Assembly: GCA_001579985.1 (NCBI GenBank)
Contig: LRSR01013046.1
Location: 1-31,970, forward strand
From: Hypsibius dujardini
Lineage: Eukaryota; Tardigrada; Eutardigrada; Parachela; Hypsibiidae
Reading direction: 5' to 3'
DNA: 31,970 bases
A model generated the notes under the pieces. It was not told the origin of the DNA, did no database searches, and saw only the letters and a list, made by a program, of their open reading frames with translations. Below are positions 1 through 11,095 of this stretch, piece after piece (positions within the stretch are counted from its first letter, which is position 1; every line of letters starts with the position of its first letter). Both the position numbers and the translations under genes were made by a program.

Positions 1-42
1 GATAGCGGCCTGCGATTTAAAATTGGATGACTTCATTTGTAG

Positions 43-645
43 GAGCGACGGAAAAGGTGCCCGACGACCCTGTCACCGAGCTACACCGGCATGCCACCAA
101 CTTTTTCAGCCAATTCTGCAAGTACATGACCAAGTCAATGGTGGAGCGGTACGATGAAATCCTCGCGTCTGTCCGCGATGTTTTCAGCTACCAGTTGACT
201 ACCACCGACCGTTGTGCCCTCCTCGACGGTCTTATCACCGTCACTAAGGACTGCGGCGACGTGGAGAAGCAGTCGCACTTGGCCAAGGAGATTCTAGTCG
301 CAGTGACACCCTTTTGGAATTCACCGGACTTTTGCGACTCGCTCCGCTCCATTGAGCGGTTTATCACCTTCTTCGGCCTGGATCAGTCTCTCAGCCTTGG
401 CTTCGAGAATGCTGAGGTATGTTTGCCTGGCTTTGACTGCCCGTCTTTTTTTCCCTTTATCTGGCTGTCTGTCTGTCTTATGTGGCTATTTATTTGTCTG
501 GTTATCTATCTCCTTGTCTCTCTCTGGTGTTTGTTTGCCTGTTAATCTGTCCGCCCTCCCTTTTTATCTGTGTGTCGGTCTGTTGGTTTGTCTGTCTGTT
601 TTATTTATCTGTCTGTCTCTTAGTCTATGTGTATTACTCAGTTAA

Positions 646-684
<39 letters not shown>

Positions 685-1895
685 CTCTATCTGTCTATCT
701 ATCTGTTAACCGATCTGTCAGTTAACCTAATCTGTCTGTCTCCCTGCCGTATCATGAACCTGCCTGTCTACCTGCCTGTCTGTCTGACTGGAATTTTGCT
801 TAACTTTCACCTTTTCAGATGGCCAGTCGGCGGAAGCAGCTCTTTTTCTGCTCCAACATCATCGCCTCGACCTTTGTCAATATGAAGTTTACCGACGCGC
901 CGGTCATCTCTCTGCTTGACAATGCGGTGCTGCTGATTGACTGCCTCCTTCGGCTGCGGCTGGCCTCGTCGAGGAGTCTCATTCACAAGGAGAATCGAGA
1001 TATTTTGAAAATTCCGGCGGCGGAAAAGAAGAATGTCCTCAGACCAATCTTCGGTACCTTTGCTCAGGTATGCAATACTATTATGTTTGTAGGTATATAC
1101 ATCCTTGGTTTATTTCCTTCATGAAAGAAACAGTTTTCACTTGGCAAGACGAAAAATCTTCACATTCTTAGTTCTCCACCATATTAAATAAATAATTGCT
1201 GATGTTTTTAGTTTTAGTTTTTCTTTATCAGAAAAATTGTTTTTACGTTTTTTATTTTGCAATTGCGTTGTATTTATGTAGGAAGCTGATCCCAACAGCA
1301 TACCCATCGAACGGCTCCGCAGCTGGCTGCAGGGCAACTTTGAGAGTGTCTGCAAGATTATCGGCTTCGCCGGTCGCTGCCTCGGCACTCAGTTCTACCA
1401 AGTGCCCAACCTGGCCAGCATGCTCAAGAACAACGTATTCCGCTACGTCTCCATGGACGACGTGGTGCCCCTGTTTGTCCTGCGCACCATGATCCGGATG
1501 CTGGTGCAGGTGCTGATTAAAAACTGCCCCGTCGATGCGTACGCCACGGTGGCCGTGCCGGTGCTGAAGGAGTTCTGTCCGGCGGTGCAAAAGATCCTCG
1601 ACGCCAACTGGCAGGACCTGGACCTAGACAGTGATGAGCAGGAGGAGATTGTCAAGGATGTGATGCTGCGGTCGGTGACCAAGGACTATTGGAGCCTGGT
1701 ACTGCAGCCGGTTCTCTGTGATCAGGTGCGTTGTGCGGTCCTATCAGAATGGGAAAGAGAGGGATACGTGCAGGCATGGAGGATATGCAGACAGGCTCAA
1801 GAACAAAAAAGAAACCAACAGAAGCGCAGAAGGCCGACGAACGGAAGGAGAGTTAGTAGCTAGACAAACAGAAAAGGCATTGCAATGATATGGGA

Positions 1896-1931
<36 letters not shown>

Positions 1932-3603
1932 GTAGACAGACGTAGACAGCCAGGAAGCCAGGAAGACAGGCAGGCAGCTTGCACACAAAAGGGAGAGCGA
2001 CTAGTGAACTGAAGCGAGGAACTAACGTGGCAAGTCTTGTTTATACTATAACTCGCCTATGTCTAATCTTGTTCAATATTAAAGCATATCAAAATATCGG
2101 CGGATGAGTCGCGTGATGACGCCATGGACGATGACTCTGGCGGCAGCACCCACAGTCCCAGCCCCACCTCCTCAAGTCAGCCCCCGGCCGGTATCCAGTC
2201 CGGCAAGCCTGAGGACATTCCTGAGATCTCCGCGCTCGGCGTGCTGTGCCTGCACGAGGCCGATCTGGCCACCGCCATCCTGCTGACCGTTTTCAACGGG
2301 CTCCACTGGCCCGACACCGTCTCCTCAGCGGCGTTCACCAAGTTTGCTCAAATGCTCATCGCACGGCTGGCCCGGCCGCCGCCCGGCGAGCAAAACGAAA
2401 GTCCGCTCAATTCCGGTGCCGTCAAGTACTTTATGCAGTCGGTGCTGTTGGGTCTGAAGGTAAATTAGGAAATATTTAAATAAGTAAATGTATATTTTAG
2501 CACATTAATATGGATGCATTCTTTAGTGAACTGACTGACGTGAAAAATAGCACAAACATCGAAATTTTCAAGCAAAACTATTGCGGCAAATTAATTCCAT
2601 CGATAAACAAATAAACTAACAAATTTAGCTAGTTTGATCAAAACTAAACAGAAAGGTATAGTTAGTTACGAAAATGGACGAACTAAAAATCCTCTTGAAA
2701 TCCTTCGTTTTTAGTTGAATAAATATCCTAGCCTAAAATTATCCTATTGAATACTAGTTTATCTACTAATTATAGTTTTTCCATTCCTATGCGGAGTAAT
2801 TTTATATACCCATTTTAAATGAAATATACATTTTAAATTGAATTCAATTTTACACATTTTGAATGGACCTCACGCTTCGATAATCTGTTTCCTCTTAATT
2901 TCGACTAAGATGAAATCCAGTCAAATTTGATTGACAAAAACTAATGTGGAAAACCGGCCTTTTCAATTCCATTTTACTCTTGTCGTTATTTCAAAAACAA
3001 ATCTGCCCAACCGAAATAGCAATAATAATTGGTGTGTTTGAATTGAGTCCATGAACTGTCCTTGAAACTTTGAAGCAGCATGACAGTATTCATAAATTTC
3101 TGAATTCGTAAATCAGCTGCTGAAGATAGATATTCTTCGACCCAAAAGCCAATCCATCAACCAAACATGGTTAATATGTCTATTTTGCTTTGAAGGTGCA
3201 TGGCCAGCACGAACTGAATCAGGGAATGCTGTTGAACGTCGGTCTGCACGCCTATTTCCACCTCAAGCCGCTCTTTGCAGCGGACGTGGAGACGGTCCTC
3301 CGACCGGCCGACTGCGACGTGGAGAAGCACCAGCACGCCATCCAGCAACTGGATTCGCTGTTGTTTGTGCGGCCAGAGTCGGGCCAGCGGAACCTCTACG
3401 AGAAGCGGAAGAAGGCGCAGTTCCGCAAGATCATCTCCGACTGGATCGGAAAGCCATTAAGCGAGATGCAGAAGCTGCAGGTGGTGATTCCGAATTTGCC
3501 GCAGCTGCGAATCGCCAAGCAGCCGTCGCAGACTAAGAAGCCTCAAATTGAGTCGGAGGATATTTTGAGCAGTGCCTCGTTGTTTCCGATTAACGGACGG
3601 TGA
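43..3603 (+). CDS. XPO5: Exportin-5, C-terminal half (5' end outside window)
   Basis: Karyopherin-beta family RanGTP-dependent exporter; the family carries pre-miRNA and other dsRNA from nucleus to cytoplasm. Five exons read in frame with GT-AG introns: 43-416, 819-1067, 1282-1725, 2085-2459 and 3196-3603 (stop TGA). They give 615 residues; the family is about 1200, so the N-terminal half lies upstream. The first exon begins two bases into a codon after TTTGTAG; the other junctions are phase 0. Family landmarks in order are FITFFGLDQS, the LCLHEADLATAILL helix, FMQSVLLGLKVHGQHE (joined across the last intron), and the C-terminal EKRKKAQFRKIISDWIGKPL followed by VVIPNLPQL. All match the C-terminal HEAT repeats of animal exportin-5 by recall. 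A 736-nt AT-rich intron precedes the last exon. Introns 417-818 and 1726-2084 carry complementary tetranucleotide arrays. Confidence 0.93.
421..800. repeat. CTGT tetranucleotide array in XPO5 intron
   Basis: The intron 417-818 is almost entirely pyrimidine-rich, CTGT-derived sequence. The purest run is about 645-690, with CTAT and CTGC variants elsewhere. It lies on the coding strand, so the pre-mRNA carries CUGU. It stops short of the CTTTTCAG acceptor. Open frames through it are low complexity. Confidence 0.9.
1895..1960. repeat. GACA array in XPO5 intron (opposite orientation)
   Basis: Within the intron 1726-2084 there is a run of GACA units, about 1898-1930, followed by degenerate copies and an AGGAAGCC/GGCAGG tail. 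It is the reverse complement of the array at 421-800. The two arrays bracket exons 819-1067 and 1282-1725. Confidence 0.85.
2460..3195 (+). other. AT-rich last intron of XPO5
   Basis: Intron from AAG|GTAAAT to TTTGAAG|GTG. It is AT-rich, with repeated short ACTAAA/TAGTT words around 2590-2790 that resemble the AT-rich element seen at 12128, 22590, 26118 and 30190. I see no coding signal and no tetranucleotide array. Confidence 0.6.
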
Positions 3604-3639
3604 TTTTTTGGAGGTATTTGTCTTGATTTACCTTGCTGG

Positions 3640-4075
3640 AAGATGTCTGTCTGTCTGTCTTTCTGTGTATTTTTACATCTGTCTGTTTGCCTTGCGTGTC
3701 TTTCAGTTTCTTTTTGCATGTCTGTCTATCTGCCTGTTGTTTCCTACCTGCCTTATTCTCTTTCTATGTTTGTCTGCGTTTGTCTGCCTATCTGTCAGTC
3801 TAGTCTGTTTTTCCGTCTTTGTGTTTCTGTTTTGTCTGTTTCTTTCTTTCTGTATGTCTTTCTGCATGTCTCATTTCCAGTTTACATCTCTCTTGTCTGT
3901 CTGCCTGTCTGCCTGCCTGCCGGCATATAATATATCTGTTTAATCGTTTCGTCTGTCTGTCTGTCTGTCATTTTATATATGTCTGTCTCCTGCTGTGTCT
4001 CTGTCTTTGCATTTCTCTTTGACTATCTGGCTGAATAGCTGTATGTTTGCATGTCTGTTTGTATTTTTCATTTCC
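3640..4075. repeat. CTGT array downstream of XPO5
   Basis: A long, impure CTGT/CTTT/CTGC array starts 37 bases after the exportin-5 stop, probably in its 3' UTR or just beyond. Candidate poly(A) signals AATAAA lie near 4495 and 4558. The open frames here are Cys/Leu/Val/Ser-rich translations of the repeat and are not genes. Confidence 0.85.
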
Positions 4076-4417
4076 ATCACCATCTCTAATGGATTTTAAC
4101 GTGTCTGCTTTTTGCAGGCGGTTTTGCTTGCTTCTAATCCGTCTGGAATTTTTTCTCGTCATGTTCTTTCTTCTCGGGGATATAACCTGGTGTCCATATA
4201 CAAGCAAGAGTTATTTTAGTTTTGCCTTCTGCGGGGAATCGGTCTTCATGACTACTAAATCATTTTTTCGCGAAAATGATAATGGGAATGCAAAAACAAG
4301 GTTTGCGAGACTATTGTTTGTTGTGTACATGTACATGCACTCCTACACTTTAGAATGTGCACGATGCGTAGATGGTGTGGAATGGGTTTGGCAAATTATT
4401 TTGTTGTTGGACCTTGG

Positions 4418-4440
4418 TGGTGGTGGTGGTGGTGGTGGCT
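4418..4440. repeat. GGT trinucleotide run
   Basis: About six GGT units (CTTGGTGGTGGTGGT...) in the spacer downstream of exportin-5. There is no associated gene. The spacer 4076-4810 otherwise shows only AT-rich sequence and a short imperfect duplication containing ATAAGCGGAA near 4603-4630. Confidence 0.8.
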
Positions 4441-4809
4441 TGTGATGTTGTTTTGTGAAATGTGAGACGACAGAATTTGTTCCATTTTGTACGAAATAAA
4501 TACATATTTAGGAATAGTACACATTTGTACATGAGCCGGTGGTTTATAAAGGAATGAAATAAAATTCGTTAATATAACAGGATTCCGATAAACAATGGAC
4601 AGATAAGCGGAATGGACAGGTAAGCGGAACGTGAATGCAGTTTATTTAATCAACTGAAGCAGTTGAATCGCTGAAGGGAATGTCTGCGCCAGGGAATGGG
4701 ACCTGTTTTAGGGGACTGTTGATTTAATGATTACGGAGTAAAAACCTCAATTTTGGGAAATAATTGAATTTGAAGAATTTTGAGTCTGCCCTTCGCAAAA
4801 TTCATTTTC

Positions 4810-4975
4810 AAATCGATTGGGATTTTTTTTGGGCTCCAGGGGGCGGAGCTGCCGGTCATTGTCGAGTCCGACCGGAAACTTGATAGTGATATTCCAGAAA
4901 TGACGCGTAGCTCCGCCCCCTGACATCCAAAAAAGATTCTGCTAGTGCCAAACGATCGGAAATTGATTTTTGAGA
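4810..4975. mobile_element. Small foldback (MITE-like) element, family A copy 1
   Basis: An imperfect inverted repeat. The left arm (about 4813-4860) contains CAGGGGGCGGAGCT. The right arm (about 4897-4970) contains its complement AGCTCCGCCCCCTG, followed by ACATCCAAAAAAGATTCTGC. The right arm closely matches the element at 25594-25896, so the two appear to be copies of one dispersed, non-coding family. I could not identify a target-site duplication. Confidence 0.65.
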
Positions 4976-5652
4976 GGGGTCGTGCCTAAATTCAGTAACT
5001 CGAATTATTGTGCAAAGCAAGTGATACGGCCAAAATGAGGGAAAATGAAATTTTCCAGTGTTTTCCCAAATTTGAAATTCTGCCGAAAAAAGGTGTTCCT
5101 GACCGATAAAATTTATTTTAAAAATCATCATAATTATAGTTCTATTAACAAAATATAAAGCGGAGACATTCTGCGTTCCCCAAAGCGTCCCAAGTTTGCG
5201 AAGCTTTTTCAATAACAAATCGCAAGATTTCCTGCCTAAGCAAGTGTACAAATTTTTGGATGAAATTATTATTATGTTATGGTGGAGTAGTGCAGTCGCC
5301 ATTAACGGTACCACATTGTACATGTACGGAGTATTTTACTGCTATTGTGTGAGTATAGTAATATTACAGGTCACTACACAGAATCAATTCCGGCTCGCTG
5401 GTTTCGTTGTTGATCACACGTCGAGTTTAGATTGTAAATAGAGATACAATAGTTTCCGCTATAGTCCGCCTGGCGCGGTTTCTTGTAAGTCGTCGCCGCA
5501 CGTACCCTCCACTAACGATCGACTGTTGATTTCGTCGTACAACAACCCTCTTATAGCTGGACTATTATTTTGATTTCATTTAACAAATTAATTTAATTTA
5601 TTTTGCATTTCCGAAAGCTTTTTCTCGTGATCTATAATTTTTATATCTGGAG

Positions 5653-5840
5653 AGCCTGACACCTTCGGAAGAGCCTGACACCTTCGGAAGAGCCTGAAAC
5701 CTTCGGGAGAGCCTGACACCTTTGGGAGAGCCTGAAACCTTCGGGAGAGCCTGACACCTTCGGGAGAACCTGACACCTTCGTGAGAGCCTGACACCTTTG
5801 GGAGAACCTGACACCTTCGTGAGAGCCTGACACCTTCGCG
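5653..5840. repeat. Ten-copy 19-bp tandem repeat
   Basis: About 9.9 copies of a 19-bp unit, AGCCTGACACCTTCGGGAG with single-base variants (GGAAG, GTGAG, AAACC, TTTGG). The array ends ten bases before the ATG of the downstream secreted-protein gene, so it lies in its 5' UTR or core promoter. There are no spacers between units, so it is a minisatellite. The 57-nt superperiod gives repetitive open frames on the minus strand. Confidence 0.95.
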
Positions 5841-5850
5841 TTAACCAATC

Positions 5851-7437
5851 ATGATGTGGTTGCTTGCGCTGGCCGTTCTCCTAGTACGTCGTACATGCAA
5901 TAAAAGCGCTTTGAACACTCCCAACACTCCCAACACTCCCAACGTGACATATTGACAAAGGTTGAAATTTATCTTATTCAGTTAAAAATGTATTTTATTT
6001 AGATTAAAAAAAAATTATAGAATGATTAAGTTGTAAATATATATACAATGTAAAACACATTTATAAAATTCATTGATACTTGTTATTCATAATAATTATT
6101 ACAATTACAATTTATTCACAATCCAAAATTAGAAACTATTAGCAATTTGCCGTTATATTTTTAGGTATTGATACCAGCCAACGGTGAGTTGGAGCTGGAA
6201 TCAAACCGGCAGCAGTTCTATTTCCGCATCGAGACGGAGCTGTTATACTTTGAGAATACGAACAATTCCCTCGCCACGGGGAAACGGTGTGACGTCTATT
6301 CCAAGTGCGATCCCGTTTTTTACGGATATCTCGACCTGTGAGTGGCGTTTTTTTTTGGGCATTTGAGTACTTCTCCTGATCAATTATTTGTTATTCTTGT
6401 TTGTTTTTCCGAAGAGAAAAGCCTGATTCGCCTTGGCCGGGATCAATCCGGCGATTACAGGACCATCAATATCTCAGTGGACACAAAAACATTGATTCCG
6501 CGAAGCTTAATCATGCCGTGACGAAAGACCTCTGCGGGGGACTTTTAAGTGTAATAATAAAAAATTATTCAGCAGTGATCTAGCTTTATATTTCATTAAC
6601 ACCGCTGACTTTCTTGCCTCCAAATTCTTACAGTTTTATTCATGTTTTCAGTCGTTTAATTACTGAATATTTATTTATGCATTTTTATATTTTTGTTCAT
6701 GCGTAAAAAATCGTTCTAAATGGATACATAGTTATATACGTTTTTTGCGGGTTTATTTATTTATTTATGGGTTTGCACATTTGTCCATATTCCTGCGCAT
6801 TTTATTTTATTTTATTTCTTATCTATAATAATATAGACATGTACATTTGAACGACTCTCAAAATTTTTACTTATTTGTTATTTATCTTTTTATAGCGGAT
6901 AAATCTACGGGTTGAAGTGTTTGACCACGACCTCTTCACCAAGAGTGACTTGATTGAGCAGTACGAGTGTCCCTTCGTCCCGGACCTGGTGGGCGCTAAC
7001 AACCACACCGCCTTGTGGAGCGCCCATCTGCAATGCAGAACTCTTCACCAGCCTCAACAGCACAAGTTCGTAGACGGACTGACAGACACAGACAGACGAA
7101 CAGACACACAGACACACAGACACACAGACGGACACTCAGACAGACAGACACACAGACAGACACACAGACACACAGACACACAGACACACAGACACACAGA
7201 CACACAGACAGACAGACAGACACACAGACACACAGACACACAGACACACAGACACACAGACACACAGACACACAGACAGACACACAGACAAACAGACAGA
7301 CCAAAGACTTTTTATGAAAGTATATGACATTTTTTGATGATATACTGAGAATCCTTGTTATGAATCCCACAAACAGATTGGCCTACAGATGGCGTGTCTA
7401 CCGAATCACCCCACACGCGTGTGGACTCAAGACCTAA
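5851..7437 (+). CDS. Secreted protein with stand-alone MNNL-like (Notch-ligand N-terminal) domain
   Basis: Five exons with consistent phases and GT-AG introns: 5851-5883, 6165-6337, 6415-6517, 6896-7065 and 7377-7437. They encode 179 residues. The start [19 protein letters not shown] is a clear signal peptide whose hydrophobic core is split by intron 1. The following segment ([35 protein letters not shown]) matches the first strands and cysteine pair of the MNNL domain of Delta/Jagged proteins. [12 protein letters not shown]...SDLIEQ resembles the C2-like strand L.VE..D...DLI, and LAYRWRVY the end of the domain. Unlike Notch ligands there is no DSL domain, no EGF repeats and no membrane segment before the TAA stop. 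An alternative 3' splice choice could extend the protein, but I found no such exons before the convergent gene at 8051. Function unknown. I am confident of the exon chain and moderately sure of the domain. Confidence 0.65.
7076..7303. repeat. ACAGACAC array in intron 4 of the MNNL-like gene
   Basis: An array of CAGA/CACA units (CAGACACA and CAGACAGA mixtures) filling most of the intron 7066-7376. An open frame runs from the exon into it, but the splice donor AA|GTTCGT before the array and the acceptor ACAAACAG at 7376 give a better protein. Confidence 0.9.
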
Positions 7438-8050
7438 ACGGGAAATTCGGAGATTCGCGTGTTGTCTAATTCATTTAATGTTTCTTTTAAAATATTCAAT
7501 AGAGTGTGCAGAACTTTTATTTGTTTGAACCGTTTTTCTGTAAAATGTCATATCCTATATCAGTTCAATTTTTAACTGGTTCAATTTTATATAAGTCGCT
7601 TCCGGGTGGGTGATTTTCATTTGGAATTCTAGAACCACAGTACTTCACTTTTTGTGCTTACATCTTTCTGATGAATTATAATAAATATTTATTTCAACGG
7701 GTTATGTCTTTCGGCTGAACTTCAAGGTTGAAAAAGCGCAGCAAGGATGATCGTTTTTCTTGGTTTCCAATAACTTCCATACCAGGCATGGGTTAATTCA
7801 TATACATTGGTCATTGGTATCAGCAAAGTGAATTAGATACGGATATTGCTACAATATATATTTAAGTAAATTTATTCCAAAGGAAAATGAAGAGAAAATT
7901 CATTCTCCATTATTCGAAGTTGGAAAAACATTGGAAGATTCAATTTCCTGTGATTTTCACCGTAAAAATGCCATTTTATAGAAATCATTTTAGCACAACA
8001 TATTTCGAAACTATCCCAATCAAAGTTCAAGGGTTCTTGCCCTCCCTTAT
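7438..8050. other. Convergent intergenic spacer
   Basis: AT-rich DNA between the stops of the MNNL-like gene (+) and the GH5 gene (-). Possible poly(A) signals are AATAAA near 7680 for the plus gene and TTTATT near 7870 (AATAAA on minus) for the GH5 gene. Nothing else recognised. Confidence 0.6.
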
Positions 8051-11000
8051 CTAATAAGGACCTTGATTAATCTGCCACATCGCGCCCAACAACCGCGGAA
8101 ACTGCGGGTTCCTCCAGGCGCTCCAATCACGGTTGAGCATTCCGTAGCCCTCATCAAAGTCCACCGTTCCACCGCGGACGTAGTAAGAGCCTTGTAGGGC
8201 CCATACCGCCCATTCAGCATCGTTACCGGTCATGTAAGCTACGATGCAGTTAAGGTACGCCACCTGGTCGTCCGGGATCCCGTGGTTCGCCGGCGACCCG
8301 CCCGTCATCCCGACGCCGAACTCACTGAGAATCAGCGGCCCGGTGAAGGCCTTCCCCTGCTGGAGGACGAAGCCGGCAAACGCGCCGTACTCCCGCTGTG
8401 AGACCGCGCAGCTGTGCGCGGGATTGGGGAAGGTGACGGTGAAGCTGTAGGCGTGGAACTCCCACACGTGCTTGCCGGGCCAGCCACTCGTGTCGAGCAT
8501 GTTGCGGTACACGTGGGTCAAGTCCGTGGCGCTCTGTGTGCCGCCGACAATGACGAGGACGTTCGGGTTGGTCTGGTGCACGCGACGCCCCGCCTGCCCG
8601 ACCAGATCGTACCTGCCGGTTTGGATTGCCTTTAAGCTTACCAATTATCAAGATCAAGTTCGAGCTTTGACATTAAATTCATGTGGATTTTGGTTTGACT
8701 TGATTTGAACAGTTTCGACAGATTTCTAAAAGTCGTACAGCGTTAGCTCTTGAAACGGAATATCAGTCGAACGGACTGTTCGTAATCCATGAGAACGGCT
8801 CACCGTCCCAATTAATCATTTGTCACTCATTGTGACGGTTCTCCGTCCGAACTGATTCTCTGTAGTCTGGCGGTCAGCCATGCAAACCCATCGTCCGTCG
8901 ACGCAAAAGACATTCCAGTAAGCCGGCTGCACAAGCATCGCCCAGACTGGTTGCTCAGAATTGGATCTGACCGTCCACATTTCGGATCGACCGTTGTCTA
9001 CTACTGACATCGATTAACCGTTGCCCTGACTGACCGTCTACTACCCGGATTGACCGTTCACTACCTGAAGCATAGAGCAATCGTCCTAACGTATCCTCAA
9101 CCACAGGGACTGACTTTCGACCAACTGGTCTGGCCCTCCACTTCCCGGTTTCCCGGTTCACCGCTCGTCCATCATCCAGGCTGACCACTCTCCTCGCAGG
9201 GATTGACCAATCACTATCCAGTCTGACCGCCTCTCACTAATTGTGGCGGTCGACCGTTCGTGGTCCGTACTAGGCCTTCGTGACCGGATTTGGCAATCCG
9301 GTCAGCCAGATCCATTGTCCGCCATTACGAGCGGTCTTTCAGCGACGGACCGATCCCACACGATCCCCAAAATCGGGGACAGTCACCATCTCCAGATTTG
9401 CCCTACCGTAAACCTCTCTCTTTCTAGCCGTCCCTATCGGTCGTTCAGTGTCTGCTGTGTTGCTCCAGGTGTCTGTTCAAAACGGCTGATGAGTTTATAA
9501 AGGAATTCAATCGGTTCTCAATCGGAATTCATTTGGAGTAAATCGGAACTCAGTCGGAAATCAATCGGAGTCACTTAGGGCTCAATCGGGACTGGCCGTC
9601 CCGATGGAGTTCCGATACCTATCAGTTGTCTGTTTGTTGCGTACTTACCAGTCCTTGCGGCCGTTCGAGCCCTGCAGCAGGAATTCGCGCATCTCGTTCC
9701 GCAGCGACATGCCCACAACCCCGGGGTGGTTCGCGGCCCAGGCGGCCATCGCTTGCAGTCCGGCCAGCCAGTCAGTCGTGTGGAAGAAGCGACTGTTCCA
9801 GCTGTTGTAGCCGAACGCGGTGTCCCACCACCCGTTCCCGTCGGTCAAATTACAACACCACCCGGCCTTGGACACGTGGTTGTCCAGAAGTGTCATGACG
9901 CCGTGACGCCAGAGAGTGTCCACGACGGCGCCGAAGACGTCGCGTGTCGTGGCGGTCTGCAGGAAGGGGTTCTTCTGCACTGCCTGCTGGTACAGCTGCG
10001 TCATAGCCGCAACAGACACCCCGGCGGCTGCGGCTGCTGCAGTAAAGGAGTCGGAGACCTTGAGATGAGATGACAAACGGAGAGGAAAGAAAAATTAGAC
10101 CCGGTCGATTTGATTTGATTTGATAGTTTGAATAATGTGAAAGCGTTTGACTTGAACATTTTAATTAACGCATAATTAATTCCAAACCAATTTTCCCGCA
10201 TTTAATTTTCCCGCATTTATTTAACCTTTTGTCTTATATAAATATTGTTCCGGTATTTTGTTTGAAGGCTGGCAAGCTTTCATGCGCGATATTTATAAAT
10301 AAGGAAATCAACCTCTCCAGGAAAACTTTTTTGGAGTGTTAAAAATGAAACAATTTCTAAAATAGAAAAAAAAATGTGAATCGATGCAAATTTGATCCGT
10401 TCAGATTTGATTTATCTCCTTTTTATTAAATTTAAGTTTGAGATGAAAATAATTTGATTTTTGGTTCGAAAATTTGGAGACAATCCGCCGCCAGACGTAT
10501 TTTGTTACATCAATAGTGCCTTGATCTTTGAAAGCTTGCTCGCCAGCACGGGCTTAAAAACACAGAAACGGGAACACCTCTGAGTTGCTTCATGATGTTT
10601 TTGCTGACCCTGCAAGAAGTTTGAAATCAACAACGTCAAGTCAAACGGACGAAGATGGAGAATCTTTTGCGGATTTTTGAAATCCGTCTGAATATTTTTT
10701 AAAATAAATCAAGAAGAGTTCAACCTTCGTTTGATTTAACTTGATTTGATTTGAGTTTTATCTTTGACGCTTGGAGGGTTTGTGTGATGCCCCTTGGATA
10801 CCTTAAGGGACGGGTTGAGGGCGTGGTCTATGCTGTAGGTTAAACGGACGCAGTTGAAGCCTTGCTGCTTGATCCAGTTTGCAAGGAACTCGATCGACTG
10901 CTTGTGCAGTCCCTCCGGCACGTGCGTCTCCATGTGGCCGGCCCAGTTGACACAACGTAACTTGACGCGCTGGTTCGTGCTGTCCAGGATCCATCGACTG

Positions 11001-11095
11001 GATGAATGAAGCGGCAGGGCCTGGCCCAGCACGAGGGGGAGGAGGAGCACAAAGCTGGCCAAGAAGGCTAGAAAACGGATGAGCAACAGGTCCAT
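8051..11095 (-). CDS. Secreted glycoside hydrolase family 5 (cellulase-like)
   Basis: Three exons on the minus strand: 11095-10802, 10058-9649 and 8612-8051 (stop TAG). Phases agree and the product is 421 residues. The ATG at 11095 opens a signal peptide, MDLLLIRFLAFLASFVLLLP; the GTG-started extension upstream is not used. The mature part begins with VKLRCVNWAGHMETHVPEGL and NCVRLTYSIDHAL, typical of GH5 enzymes annotated in fungi and oomycetes. Catalytic residues of this retaining clan are visible: acid/base Glu220 in SLRNEMRE and nucleophile Glu332 in ILSEFG. His288/Tyr290 lie in EFHAYSF, and LDNHVSKAGWCCN also matches. The enzyme probably cleaves beta-linked glucans outside the cell or in a gut lumen; the exact substrate cannot be read. 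Introns of 743 and 1036 nt show a true nuclear gene. Horizontal origin is inference. Confidence 0.88.
8815..9400. repeat. Degenerate GACCGT repeat in GH5 intron 2
   Basis: Part of the intron 8613-9648. It contains many diverged copies of a roughly 20-25 bp motif centred on TGACCGTC/TGACCGTT followed by ACTAC or CACTA, for example near 8970, 9030, 9050, 9190, 9225 and 9250. It is more GC-rich than other introns here, and long open frames through it are products of the repeat. Unit and boundaries are approximate. Confidence 0.6.
9500..9605. repeat. Short AATCGGAA-type tandem repeat in GH5 intron 2
   Basis: About nine loosely spaced copies of an 11-13 bp motif, CAATCGGAA/CTCAATCGG, lie just inside the donor end of the intron. 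They form a separate motif from the GACCGT repeat next to them. Confidence 0.6.

Noticed and set aside
4856-5323. 155-codon open frame on the minus strand
   Set aside because: It overlaps the foldback element, has no recognisable motif and has composition typical of AT-rich non-coding DNA.
5653-5840. CRISPR-like array
   Set aside because: The 19-bp units are contiguous with no unique spacers, and the DNA is eukaryotic.
6165-6895. Apparent non-GT splice junctions in the MNNL-like gene
   Set aside because: I first read exon 3 in a frame ([20 protein letters not shown]) that needed junctions shifted by one base. The other frame ([20 protein letters not shown]) joins both sides with ordinary GT-AG sites, so no unusual splicing is needed.
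7054-7370. Long Cys/Val/Ser- and Thr/His/Gln-rich open frames
   Set aside because: They are translations of the ACAGACAC array. The same holds for frames at 3643-4022, 13569-13846, 14658-15052, 17426-17774 and the other CTGT arrays.
8816-9188. Minus-strand open frames in GH5 intron 2
   Set aside because: They follow the degenerate GACCGT repeat. GH5 exons on both sides join in phase without them.
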